The notes beneath the pieces are model-generated. The model saw only the letters and a program-made list of their open reading frames with translations. It was not told the origin of the DNA and did no database searches. The translations under genes were made by a program, and so were the position numbers. From Epiperipatus broadwayi (Eukaryota > Onychophora > Udeonychophora > Euonychophora > Peripatidae), in NCBI GenBank assembly GCA_028023455.1, contig JAQFVV010012981.1, positions 62,001 through 126,000 of the forward strand: DNA of 64,000 nucleotides, read 5' to 3'. The first letter of the stretch is position 1, and each line of letters starts with the position of its first letter. Positions 24,817 to 37,570 of the stretch are shown in pieces.

Positions 24817-24821
24817 AACGG
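24776..24821. repeat. Perfect 46-bp palindrome CCGTTACAA(TA)14TTGTAACGG
   Basis: The right end of element B and an inverted TTGTAACGG flank (TA)14 exactly symmetrically. A second TA tract (24822-24841) follows. The right arm may be the tip of a further element. Confidence 0.95.
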
Positions 24822-24841
24822 TATATATATATATATATATA

Positions 24842-24905
24842 AACAGAGAATAGAGAGAGAGGGGAGGGGGAGAAAAAGAGAGGGAGTAAAAGAGAGAGAG
24901 TTATG
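24842..24905. repeat. Purine-rich GA tract
   Basis: A GAGAGAGGGGAGGGGGAG-type tract. It mirrors the pyrimidine tract at 24606-24640 on the other side of the TA palindrome, extending the inverted symmetry of the junction. Confidence 0.7.
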
Positions 24906-27467
24906 TGAAAAATAAATTAATTTAGTTATATAAAAAATAAATGTTTTGGTCATAATTGGGAAGCCCTGTTTCAGTTTGATCTATAAGAAAAAGAATAATT
25001 TAGGGACTTTTTTTTAATATTTTAAATAAAGCCTTTAAATATTTCTGTTATGATTAATATCTATAAGTTTTAAATAGATTCTAGGTATATAATTTTTGTA
25101 ATTTATTGCCTAAGATGTAAAGTGTGTGTATCATCTTTTTGTTTATTCTCATTGTCATGAAAACAATAATTCCTGAATATAGGATCAAATTTGATTTTTA
25201 ACATTTTTTTTTGAGAATAGAAGAGTATTTAGTGTTATTATATAAATGAGATCAGTATTTGTTTTTATTTCAGAAGTTTAGTTTACCTGTTTGATTAAAA
25301 AAAAAAAACAAATTTAGAGTTAATAATTTGATTGCAAATTCTTGCAAGGATAATTCTTTGAAATGATTACATCTTTTCATAAGGCAGAAATTTTATGTTT
25401 ATGCCACATACTGATGATATGATGCTAAAATAAAATATAAATCAGAAAATCGGTTAAATTTTCATAGGGAGTGATTAAAGGCATATTTTAAAAATAAGAT
25501 ATGACTGAGATAAATATATTTTATATGAGAAAATTACAGTTTTTTTAAAAAGACAATGTTAATCATACAAGAGTCTTAGTAAGTTTTAACATTTAATATC
25601 TATAATTGTGATGTTTATTAAAATTTAAATATTATTGTCATTGCGAAAATAATAGCCAGTAAACTAAACTATCACTAAGGAAGATACAGTTAACTTATAA
25701 AAAGCAGATTCTTTTTATGCCTTCAATGTATGTTCTAATTTCAGTCTATATTTATAAGGTCATCGTACTGATTTGAAAAGAAGTAATGCTGTGAGATATT
25801 TTGTAAAAGAGGTATCACATATATTTGATTAATTGACTGTATTATTTAGATAGTGAGTTAAGGAGTATAATATTCCAGTATATTTAAAATGAAAACATTG
25901 AATATCATTTTTAGTTTTGATTTGGTTAAGCAAGCAAAATGGAAGGGACTGTTTTGATTTTATTCTTTTCAGTTTGTCGATCCTTAATTAAAAACTCATT
26001 TTAATTTTTATTTAGTGAAAGTAATGACTTGGATAATCATGATTCAACTTAGTAGTCATTTAAAAATCTGCAGATATTTAAATTTCAAAAAGGAAAAATA
26101 CAGTTCTGAATATTTGGAATGTAGCAAAATATAAAAAACAAAAATAAAGAAGTCATTAACCAGTGTATATGATAATTTATACCCTTACTTTCAAATAGAA
26201 ATTATGAGACGTTGAGTCAAGTTCTGTTTTTTTTTTATATAGATAATTTATATATTACAAAAAGGAAGCAGCGAAGCAACATTAAAGCTTATGCAAATCT
26301 ATATAAGTGTTTGTAGCAGTATGCATAAAAAGTAAAAATAAAATAAATAGAAAAGAAAGTTATTAAATTTTATTTAAGTAAATATGAATCCTTAATTCAA
26401 ATAATATATTTTATCTAAATCCATTACTCTTTATTTTTTTAATACTAATCAAAAAAATTATTAATATATTTTCTTTAATATTTCAGTTTTTTAAACATTC
26501 TTCTGGAATGAGTTTTATTGAAAAGAGATCTAAGTATGTGTATCTTACATCAAATATTGACCAAGAGTAATCAGAGATAACTTAAATAATATTTAAAGTA
26601 TAAAAAAATAAATATAAAATAAATATGACGTCGTAATTTGATTTTAGATGAATATAAAAAGTTGTATTTATTTATTTGTAAGAAAAAAGAATCAAATATA
26701 TATATTTCCTTTCCTTTCAAATTGAAATTTTTATACATATATTTTAAAAATATTATTTAATTTTAATATAAATTTTAGAAAACAAAAAATTTCCTAAATA
26801 TTCTATCTGGAGATAAAGAATGCTATTAATATTTTTTAAGTAGGAGTGAATTAACTATGCCAAGATTAAGTTAAATATGCCCGAGTCAAAATAATCAATC
26901 CAATTCTTTTAAAATGTCTTTTAACTAAGAAGAAAAAGAATTGTGCACGAAGTATTAATAAAATTTAACATACATATTGGTATAGCCAATAATGTTCAAT
27001 TTCATTTTTTATTAACGCATCCTCCCGGAATATGATATAAATGAAGCACACATAATTATTATTCTGATCACTCATTTTTTTATTCAGTAGTTCCAAAAGA
27101 AAAAAAAAATTATTATATTAAGTAAAAAATGTGTATATTTGATTTTGTATAGTTAATACTTATATTAATTAGATGGAAATGATTTTATAAAATGGACACC
27201 AATTGTTATTACTAACAAGTTTGACATAGTTTACATTAAAAAAACCCATAAAATTTATATATTATTTTATCTTCCTAATTGTAGTTACGTTCAGATATTT
27301 ACACACGCACACATACATATATTTTAATCCATAAAAATGTGAGAACAATTAATAAGAAACGATAACTAAAAATATATAAAATATAGTAAATAAATGTCTG
27401 TGTAATTGAAAAAGTATCAGATATAATAAAAATATTTTTTACCCATAGTATATATGGAATAATTGAT
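24906..27467. other. A+T-rich DNA, no gene seen
   Basis: About 2.5 kb of very A+T-rich sequence with no recognisable protein remnant, RNA gene or strong repeat on either strand. It may be the body of whatever begins TGTAACGG at 24814, but nothing shows this. Confidence 0.4.
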
Positions 27468-27680
27468 AATATAGCGATTTATACACTTATGGAACATTGT
27501 GGAAATCAACTACTCTTCACACATACCTATAAAATTAGTCAAGCACTCTTCCGTCAATAAATGTTTTAAAAGCATAATGGTACTTTTAAAACATTTATAG
27601 ACAGCATGATACCTATCTATTTTTATAGCGCATGTGTGATGAATAATTGATTTTCATAATATTTTATGTATGTAATTAAT
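27468..27680. repeat. Foldback hairpin (MITE-like), ~85-100-bp arms
   Basis: The inner arms ATAAATGTTTTAAAAG (27557-27572) and CTTTTAAAACATTTAT (27583-27598) are perfect complements around a 10-base loop. The symmetry continues imperfectly outwards: TCACACATACCTATAAAAT on the left pairs with the complement of the 27621-27645 stretch, then GGAAATCAACTACTC with that of GAATAATTGATTTTC. It could be a palindromic MITE or a hairpin RNA precursor; no target duplication is clear. Confidence 0.75.
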
Positions 27681-30128
27681 TAATGTTATTGAAATGTGTT
27701 TTTAATTACTCTATCGTGAAAATATCACAAATAAAAAAAACACACACATAGTATTCCTCTAAATAAATATAATATTATTATTACACGAATTGCTATAAAG
27801 AAGGCCATATTATGAAATAAATACAGTGTTAAATGTTAGGTTACGTAAATCTCTTATGAAATACATTTATTATTGCGTGGGCTATTGAATGGGAATTTTC
27901 TTGAATATTATCAGAAAATATATTAAATTTTAGTTCTGTTATAATATGTTTGCATGTATCAGAAAATATGCTCTTTATCTACTCATTAATACAATCAAAA
28001 TAAAGTATCAGCATTAGCCTAACAAATGGTTAAGTTATAATTACCGTAAATAATTTGTTTACTATGGTTCATGACATTTAAATTACAACATTGAGTAAAG
28101 TTGCAATATACTGTAGGTGAATTAAAATATTAACCTCATTTTCTTATATTACGATTTATATTTGTTTAGACTACACTTAGTCATTTATTCTCCAGTGCAA
28201 TATTAGCTGGAAAAAATAATGTTTCGAAGAAACCTTGCCATAAATATTTTTTTCATTATTTATTTTTACTTATATTTTTAAAATAAAATTTAATTCATGT
28301 TTACTGACCTTTTTACCTTAGAAAATAAATTTCCTGATAAAAGAAATAATTAGATAAACGGTGCATTTAACATTATTATAATATTTTCAAATAACATTGT
28401 ATAAGTAAAAAAATATATATTATACAGTAAAATTCTTGTTATTGCTTCATTTTATGTTTGTAAACTGATTTGATTTTATAAGGTATATGCTAAAGAGATT
28501 TTGTATGAGTGATATGTATGTGTAGAGAATTCTTCATTTTTTTCAAAATTGTAAAATGCCCGATGAAAAAGAGTTATAATCCTTTTCATTAGCTTTAATG
28601 ATATATTTATTAATACTAGGTGTTTATATTTTATGCATTTTGGAAATGTGCAAGGATTTTGCATATCTGATGTTATACACATATATCTGCTCTTTCTATT
28701 TAACATTAAGTAATCGAATTTAAGGCAATTTTTATATTTAAAGGTAAAACTTTAAAAGATGATTAGGATAACAACAATACATTAACAATTATTTGCAAGT
28801 TTGAGAACACTTCATATGAAGTAAATCACTTGTCATATTTTCATTACTCCGTATACATTGTAATAATCAAATACACATAGTGCAAAACTATCCTAAAAAC
28901 TAGATAATGATCACTAATTCATATATGTGTGACAACATATATATGTTTCTACCAACAATACAAAGTCAAACATCAGAACCCAAATTTCCACACTTGATGT
29001 AAAATTACTATATTTCTCTCATATCTCACTAGTATCAAAGAAATACAAGAGATAGTAATTTACTTTGAAATTATGAATACATGGATTGTGGTAAATAATA
29101 CAAATGCAGAGATAATGAGTATTTAGATTTATTCATGAAGTAATAACAATAATAAAAAAAAGTAAAAAAAATCATAAATACATTTATTAGGAAATATAAA
29201 AGGACTAGGAATACCTTGGTTGTGGTTTAAATCCAAGATAATTGTTTAAGTTGTTATACATTTCAAGAAGTTTAAACCTATTTATAGGAAACCAAAATAT
29301 ATGTTAAACATTGACATAAACTTTTAGCATGAGTTATTGTTGACTCTTTAGATAAATGTCAATCAGCTTCACAAATTTATCACAACTAGTAACTGATTAC
29401 ATATATTTTGTCATTATTTAAATTTACTGATTATAATTAATTTTGTAATTGTACACAAAATCAAACTTTCTATGATAAACTGTGTTCAAAACATAGAACT
29501 CTAATATTATTACAAATTCCAATAATCCCTGAATGGATGTCATAATTCTATCTAAGAAGATTTAGTGAATACATAACTGATATCTGTAGTGCAGCAAAGA
29601 TAGGATTCAACCTAAAAACATATGACTATATCTATATGAGAACATGATCAGGTAATGATCTTCAGATCTTGGCATTTGCATAACCAAAGCATTACAGGAA
29701 TGATATATCAGGCAAAAGAAAGGAACTTTGAAAATATTACTCATGTATAAAAATGATTCACTACAATGCTAGGTTGTAATAAAAGGGTTACCCAATAATA
29801 AACATTAAATGTAAATGAAGCTATGTCAGCTTTGCTTTGTCATACAAGCAAAACCATATCAGGTAAATGAACAATATACAGCAGGAAATTCTCAATTGCT
29901 TAATAATTAGTATGCAAACACAAATATAACCTTGCAATGAAATATAATAGGAAATCTCTAATTAATTATTAAGTGAGGTGCTTGTAATTCTAAGATTTGT
30001 ATAACCCAAACATAAAATGCCATTTACTTGTATCTTAGTAGTTAGTGATCATATACTATATTCAAATGAGAGTTCAACACCCATTTTATGGAATCACTAT
30101 CTCCAGTATTACCTAAAATTAGCAGTAA

Positions 30129-30130
<2 letters not shown>
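27681..30130. other. A+T-rich DNA, no gene seen
   Basis: No recognisable gene or repeat. Sequence complexity is somewhat higher from 28900 to 30100, but no frame resembles a known protein. Confidence 0.4.

Positions 30131-30189
<59 letters not shown>
30131..30189. repeat. (TA)n microsatellite, ~59 bp, 5' flank of element C
   Basis: An uninterrupted TA tract followed directly by TGTGCC at 30190. Confidence 0.95.
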
Positions 30190-30192
<3 letters not shown>

Positions 30193-33100
30193 GCCTTATC
30201 TATAGGTCATAATAAGGTAGAATGGTCAATTGCTAAAAAATTTTAAATTTTAAAATACGTTTGCGTAATATATTGATAATTGTATGATCGATTAGATCTT
30301 ATAGTACAATTTAAGGCTGAAAATACCTGGTATATAAAAGTGTAATGGATTATTTTAAGAGAAAACAGTTAAATAAAGCTTAATTATATCCTTGCTTATG
30401 GTTGTAAAAGCTGGCCATATAAAATAACACAGCTATAAATAGTTAAAAAATATATTAATAATTCGAGTATGATATTTTAAAACTAATAAATTAAATAAAT
30501 GCTATATGTAGTGTTATAATTATATTTAATAGTCAAAATTAATAGAGTATATTTGAAAATAAACTTTAGAATGGTGAGAATTATATTTAGTTCTACATTT
30601 TAAAATTATTTTCCAAATTTTTATAAAATATATCATTTTTGGTAATTTAGACCGAGACATTAAAAAATCATCTGATAAAGTTAGTAATCATGTGACTGTA
30701 TATTATATACCTTCACACACACGCTTGTTAGAATATAATAATAAAGTTTGTGAATTATAAAACTAAATATAATTGCTATCTATCATTAAAGTAAATGTTG
30801 AAATATTAAATAGTTATTTTAAATGTTTAAATGATGTGATATTTAAGTAGTGTTTAAAAGTTGAATACAGTTAATAAAAAATTAAATATTTTATTTAAAT
30901 AAAAACAAGATAAATTAAATATTAATATTAAAATAGATATTAAATATTGTTTTAATAATTGTTTTAAAATTTAAATGATTTTGATAAAACTATAATTGAG
31001 TTTAAAAATACTATTCTAAGTAATATTTAAGACATGATGTCATAAATTCTTTATTTTAAAAGGTTTAATCTATTATAAAACTAAAATGTGTAAATTTGTT
31101 CGCGCTAAAAAAGTCATTAACCAATCAATGGAGGTAATTTAGCAGATGGAAAATAGGAATTAGATGAAGCGGGAGAAAGTAATGTGTAAGTGAAGGAGGG
31201 AGTAACATATTTTTTTAGCTGTATAAGATCGTAAGCTAGAAAAGTGATATAATTTTAAAATTTTATATTTGTTTTAAAAGTTTTTTAAAACATAATATTT
31301 TGAACTGCCTTTAAATGGAGGGCTAATTTTAAAAGTTTTCTTACCAGGAATTTTATTCAAGTTTAGCCAAAACCTTGCAGTAAAAATGGAAATACTACAG
31401 AAAACAGTATATAGAAGTTATGATAAAGGAAAAATATTTGTAAAGTGCCTTGATACAGCTTTATTTATGCTCAACCAGAAACTTATTATTGTAACTCAGA
31501 GGAATATAATTTGGACGCTATACGGAAAACTTAAAAGAGAAGTTATTTGCCGTCAGGAAAAATTATGACGCACAATTTTATAAGGCTACTCTGAAGTTTT
31601 TTTTTATTCTTCTCTATGGAAAAATTAAGATACATATATCATAAAGAAAAAATTATGTAAAAGTTATAACAGAGAAAGAATGTTTGTCCTTTTTAAAGGA
31701 GACATTACAAAGTATATAGTTACCAGAACTTTAAAAGAAAGGAAAAATTACCGAATAATGATAGGAAAGAGTCATTATTTTTTAAAAAAAAAGAAAGAAA
31801 AAACTTTATCTAAGAAGAATTAAAATATTATAAAGTGTTCATTATAAAAACACTTAATAAAGATAGAGATTAGGAAAATAGAAATTTAAATTACTTAATG
31901 AAAATGGATCCATGGAGATAGAAAAATTTACTGAATATTTAAATCAAAGTACCTAGAAGATGCATCGTAAAAGTCGCGCGGAAAAATATTAGCAGAAAAT
32001 ATTAGAAGAGAATATGTAGACGTTTTCTTTACGGGATTAATTGATGTCATAATTAATAATTGTATTAAATATTATAAAAAACCAAGGATTGTCATCTATG
32101 AATAATTATTAAACAGAGCAATAATTGTTTTGCCTTAAAATTGAACAAGCAGGGAGAAGAACATTAAGTGACTGAAGAAGAAATAATAAACATTTTTTTT
32201 AGCTTTAATATGAACAGTTTTCAAGAAAGTTTGATAAAGAAGTACAGTAAATATAGTTTAAATATTTTACTAATTTATTTTAGAATATAAAATGTTATGT
32301 GAGATTAGGGAAAACATATAAACATAAATTTAGTAATATTAAAATTTAAATATAATAACTTGATAAAATTATAGAAATATTGTTTAAAAATAAAGTGTAT
32401 GGATGTGAATCTTATATCTACAAGGATCAAATGGATGGTGAAGCCTACGGACACGATCGAGGAGATAAAGGTTGTTTGGTAATTTTAATAGTTATTTATA
32501 ATGCATAATGTATTTTTTTTTAGATCATCTATTGACCTAAGAATGAAGTGTGAAAGTTTAAATTATATGTACACATTTTATACAACATTTTTAACATATA
32601 ATGAGATAGGAGTAATTCGGAATATGCATGCAATAATTTATTTAAAGTATATTAATAATATAATTTAACAGAACAATTGTGTGATTCTTTTGAACTTTCA
32701 TGTGATAAAGTATTCAGATATTTAAGTAGTTTGTATGACTAAATATATGGATGAAAGTAGTAAGCAAGCTGTCTTATAGAACAGTGGAATAGTTTTAAAA
32801 TAAATGAATTTTATTATTATTAGTAATGCAGATATGTATTTGTCGATGTACAATATAGAAAAAATCTTGAAAAATAAGATCGGATAGTGACTTGGAAGTA
32901 CTAGTGGAAAGGAAACCAAGATGATGTTTTTTTTTAAGAAATAGGAAAATATAAAGGATTTGGATCATATTTAGTTTTGTGTGATTTCAGTATAGTTAAC
33001 TAAACCCTATGACTGAACACATATAGTTTGGACAGTGTTTTTGCATATTTTTAAACTTTTGATGTTAGAATAAAGCTGAAGAAATAGCTTTAGCATCATT

Positions 33101-34904
33101 CCTATGATAGAGGTTGGTAGACAGGTAAAGGTCACTCCTCTATAATGTCTTTTAATTCACTGTGCCATGATTGTCAAGGTATATGACGAGTAATATTCTA
33201 GTTGTATTTTGATCCTATGCATCTATCTTCGCTATCCTTATTTTGTGAATCTGCATCGGTCAGAAAGATATTTTCAAAGAAATAATGAATAAAATAGAAC
33301 TGAAGATATGTTATCGTTTATGTAAGAATAGTTTATTTGCTGGAATGTATAGAATTGTGTAACTTTAAAATTGAAAGTCCAAAATATCATAAAGAGAGAA
33401 AGAATCATATAATACATTGTAAAATTAATTCAGAAATGAATATAAGATTTTGAAAAGAAATCTAAACCAAGTATTTTAAAAGTGATAATAAAATTTGAAT
33501 GAATTTTTTTTTAATAATATTTAGAAAATAAGTATTGCATATTTATTAAGAAAATAGTTCAATAAGGTATAATAAACATATACTTGTGCATGGTATATTA
33601 ATAGTTGTAATTATATCATCCGAAGTAAGGCTTGAATGAGAATATTAGGATTAATAAACATCAGATAATGAACAATAAAAACCTAATACCGAATGTAGAA
33701 CAATGTTTTGACTTTGTAAGATTCCATACAACCAATATAAAACTAAAATTTGTTATTTTGTAGAATTTTACTACGAATGTAAATTTTGTAAAAAATATAA
33801 TTTTAATAATATTAGGGATGCAAAGTGTTAGTGATAATCATATAAGAAATGCATTTTGTAATAAGCTAACCATAATAATAAATCAAGTAATAATACTGTA
33901 TTTTCTTAAGTGTTAAAAAATAAGATTTAACTAGGAAAAGTAAATATTATTTTGATTTCATCTTATAAACTAATAAACTAAGTTGAGATATGAGAGTAAG
34001 GGATATCCAATGTATATAGTGTAAAAATATTGTTAATTTATTTATGTTGTTAATAAACTTTGTTTTAAATTTGTTTTAAAGTTTTGTGTCCGAGTTGTTA
34101 TTTCTCCACATGGATGCATGAAATCACGATACACTTATAATTGAAACAAACATATAGATTTTGCACAAAAGGTAAACATAAAAGTGTTATAAGAATTTTG
34201 AGAATCTATTGGTATGTTAAAATTAAAAGATCATAAATTTATATTATTTATTGGTCATAAGTCGGTTGCCACAATATTACATTAAATTATATGCTAATGT
34301 TGCCACACGTATTCTGTTGTCAGATTATTAAAATACTACCACGTACATATTTATTTATTTTATTTAGGAAGAAATAAGATTATATTATATTATTATTGTT
34401 ATTATTATTTTATTATTATTAGTTGCTGTGTAGTAGATTATGACATAAAATTCCCTTTTCATATTTTACTACCGTAATTTTAAATCAGTTAGAATACAAT
34501 TTATGAACCTGAGATTTTATTTTATTTTACTTCATTTTATTTAATTGAGCTCGATTCTTGTTATAAAGAAGATTAAGATATGATTATTATGTTAATCGTA
34601 GTGAATAGAGCTCAGAAAGTCGTAAGAATACTATGAGTTAGTTATTTGGTATAGTAAAAAGGGGGAATAGTGTTCTTATGCCATTGAGGTAGTATTGTGT
34701 GGATAATGGCTCAATGTAGTCTATCTCGTTCCCTGTATTGTCACTCCATGTCTCATGAAAATAGTAAATATTTGTTAATTCATTTTAAAATTGAACCGTA
34801 TTTGTATTTTAAAATTAAAGCTAGTAATCATTTTAATTAATGCTGAATATTTTCATTTATTTATTTGTTAACTGAGCTAGAACCCGTAATATTCGTAATA
34901 AACA
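30190..34904 (+). mobile_element. Element C: probable giant LTR, ~4.7 kb
   Basis: It starts TGTGCCTTATCTATAGGTC right after (TA)n, the same start as the relic at 8616. AATAAA (34052) and TGTGTC (34085) sit about 0.8 kb before the proposed end, as in LTRs A, B and D. The end near TAATAAACA (34904) is chosen because TGGGGTGAGAATGCG, a possible primer site, follows within nine bases, and a G-rich stretch and another TA tract come next. The interior has no coding remnant; a 60-codon open stretch at 31386-31568 is unremarkable. The start is well supported by the rule of junctions; the 3' end is tentative. Confidence 0.35.
34052..34090 (+). terminator. Poly(A) signal module in LTR C
   Basis: AATAAA at 34052-34057 and TGTGTC at 34085-34090 (27-base gap, as in LTR B). 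TGTGTCCGAGTT resembles TGTGTCTTGAGTT at the same place in D. Confidence 0.45.
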
Positions 34905-34968
34905 ATATATTTTGGGGTGAGAATGCGTGGGGGGAGGTTAGAATATATACATATATATATATATATAT
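34905..34968. repeat. G-rich stretch and short (TA)n tract
   Basis: TGGGGTGAGAATGCGTGGGGG-type sequence (34913-34937) precedes a TA tract at 34951-34968. The G-rich part could be a primer site, a polypurine tract or both; it marks the right edge of element C. Confidence 0.5.
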
Positions 34969-35935
34969 GATCTAAATAGCATCCAAATCCATCTAAAGAA
35001 TATTGACACTGGCATAGGCATATCAGCACAAACATATGCACTTATCTGAATATTGTACCCATAATTTAATGTATATAGCCATAAAACAATTTACTACATG
35101 TGAATGCAATATTTGATATGGTTAATTAAGTGTGCTTTTAAACCTAAATCTCTCATGGCTAGCATAAATATCTTTAATTTGTCTTTTATGGATTTTCTAA
35201 CATTTATTTGAGTCTGTTTCAAACTAATGAAGTTTCATGTGCATTTAATTAATCTGAATTTTACCTCTAACTATCCAAAATTAAAAATGAATAATATGTT
35301 TAAAAACATGCCTCCCTCCCCCAAAAAAAACTTTGAGCAGGAGCAAGAAATAACACCAATTCCTTTATTTATCTTAAGTAAAATTAAAGTTTAATAACTG
35401 CTCAATGAATATTATGCAACCAATTAGATTCCAACATCCATCACATTATTCCTCATTCATAGGCATGTGATATTTGATAATTAAATAAATATATATGCAG
35501 TCATAACATTTCCAAGATATATACATTATAGATATATGCAAACCATATGAAATTAGGCTTAATTATCATAAAAAAATGAACATAAAAATATGAACAAGTT
35601 ACTGAAATTTCATCCAGAAAGAGAAATTTACTTTGCTTGCATAGGCAGAGGGCCAAACATAGCTATATTGCAAGAGGGCCCAAACATACCTATGTTCATA
35701 AGACTTTTGTATCTCATCATACAGTAATTGTAATATTTAGTTATTATATATACAAATACAAAACCTGTGTTAAGAGCAAAGCTAACAATAAAAATACTGT
35801 AGTACTTAGCATGCTTTTGATAGATAATTGTTACAGATGTAGCAATTGTAAATTATTTTGAGAAAAAAACAATTCATATATTATGCATAAGATATACTAA
35901 ATATGATTGAAAAATATCATTTACTGTACAATATT
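34969..35935. other. A+T-rich DNA with one 27-bp duplication
   Basis: AGAGGGCC(C)AAACATA recurs at about 35647 and 35674, a two-copy tandem repeat of about 27 bp. No gene is recognised. Confidence 0.45.
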
Positions 35936-36372
35936 TGCTTAATTTTAAATCATAATATCATAATTTCTTTCAAAGATAAAGCCAAAGCAGGCAGGCATTA
36001 TCAAGAAAGTAATAAGATGCAGAGCTAAAAAAATACAAATTTTATTCGATGTAAAACTAAAAATAAGTTTTGGTCATATACAGCATTATTAGTAATTAAT
36101 TGTAAATTGTGGACAACACTATATTAGTTGAACTATTCAGTTATTAAATATAAGTTAAAAAATATTTACTTGCTGCATTTTAAATCATCTTCTAATTGGA
36201 AAGCAATAGACTTGTTAGAGTAAACTTAAGAAATTATAGCATTGGAAAAAATATAAATTTCATGCAGCATAAAGTTAAAATTAAATTTTGGTCATATATT
36301 ATTGATAATTAATTTTAAATTGTACATTCTTATGAGTCAACTAAAATATTCAGTCAATCAATTTTAAATTAA
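35936..36372. repeat. Two-copy tandem duplication, ~218-bp unit
   Basis: TTTTGGTCATATA occurs at about 36068 and 36286 within longer matching context. Each unit has TTTTAAATCAT at its start, AAAATA(C/T)AAATTT, TAATTAATT(G/T)TAAATTGT and a TATTCAGT end. The copies are diverged, so the duplication is old. Confidence 0.7.
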
Positions 36373-36989
36373 AATCTTTATGAATGCTAATTTCAATCAA
36401 ATAATGATTGCTTAATATTGTAAATTTCAGTCAAATCAAAATGCTTATTATTTCAAATGTATTTTTGATAATAAAAAAAGGAAGTAGAAAGATAATTTTA
36501 TCATTAGGTATTTAATAATAAATTTTATATAATGAAAATATAATACAAATAAATTTAAGATATTTCACACTTTTAATTGTTATGTAAATGAACAGTATTT
36601 CTGGCAATACATGTTGAGATCTTTTCAATTAAAGAAATTATCATGCATAATAAAATATGACATCTTATGCCATAAAAATATTACAATAGTGTATTTGTAT
36701 ATAAAGTGTGTTTATTTAGATCTGCATAGTATATATTGTAAGAAAAATCTTAAAATTTATTACAATATATAAACATTAAATACATTTTTTTTCTTTTTTA
36801 AAATATCAGAATTTTTGTTTTCAAAGCTAACTGCATGATTAGGTCATAGTAATGAAAAGTTCTACAAATTTATTACTCTTACCTCATTAATAAATATCAA
36901 GTCTTTATGGTCACAATGGTACAATTAATGAGACATTATCAATATTGATTTTTTAATTCTAAATAATTTCATATAAAAAAAGACTAATG
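36373..36989. other. A+T-rich DNA, no gene seen
   Basis: No recognisable feature. Confidence 0.45.
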
Positions 36990-37105
36990 GCTTTATTGCT
37001 TAGGAGTCCATAGGAAATTTGAGTACCACATCTGTGAGTGCCAGAATCGATCCTAAGACCTCTTGATCCCAAGTTGTACATTCTATCGTTGTGTCAAACA
37101 ACACA
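36990..37105 (-). mobile_element. Degenerate tRNA-derived SINE fragment
   Basis: On the minus strand, ACGATAGAATGTACAACTTG, then GGATCAAGAGGTCTTAG, then GGATCGATTCTGG reads like a decayed tRNA. The box-B-like core GGATCGATTCTGG is at 37053-37041. The anticodon-arm-like part resembles the GAGAGGTC-(C)CGGGTTCAAATCC arrangement of tRNA-Pro. A SINE-like tail (to about 36990) follows. No poly(A) tail or target duplication is visible and box A is poor. Confidence 0.45.
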
Positions 37106-37289
37106 CTCATACATAAATAATATAAGAATATGAATTTAAAAAATGAAACATTAGTACGTTTTTTTTTCAGACAATGGTTATTAATTTTGCAGAACAAAAT
37201 AAAAAATTATTATCTGAGAGCTTAATCTACTTTTCTTGATCCATTTTCGTATATTTGCTTGAAATCAAACAGCTCCATACATTTTCAAC

Positions 37290-37570
37290 TAGAATCATAA
37301 CAGCGCAGCACTTTATACCACTGAACACCACATCATTTCTTTAATCTATGGATCAAAGAATTATCACAATATTTAAGATGTACTAACTTCAACAACTGAT
37401 GCAGCATTTTGTGATACTTTGGATAAAGACATAGTTAAGCAATTGATAATGACAATATTGAAGAGTTTTCCCAATCACAAATAAAAGAACTAATTAATGA
37501 GTAATCAATACAACTGTCTGAAGAAAAGGAAGTCAATGAAAAAAAGAAAATTGATATATCTGTAGAGAAG
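37290..37570 (+). pseudogene. pogo/Tigger-type (jerky-like) transposase relic
   Basis: Plus-strand translation gives PLNTTSFL, a stop, then SMDQRIITIFKMY. This matches the LPPNTTSLIQPMDQGVI-x-x-F-K block around the last catalytic Asp region of the DDE_1 domain in Tigger/jerky/CENP-B-like transposases. About 120 bases downstream, DNDNIEEFSQSQIKELINE corresponds to the acidic V-E-E-L...L-T-N-E-E-L segment of the same proteins. The intervening frame is broken and the upstream half of the transposase is not visible. It is a dead fragment. Confidence 0.65.

Noticed and set aside
24536-24953. Overlapping open frames on both strands with Ile-Tyr runs
   Set aside because: Produced by TA microsatellites and the 66-bp tandem module; no protein family resemblance.
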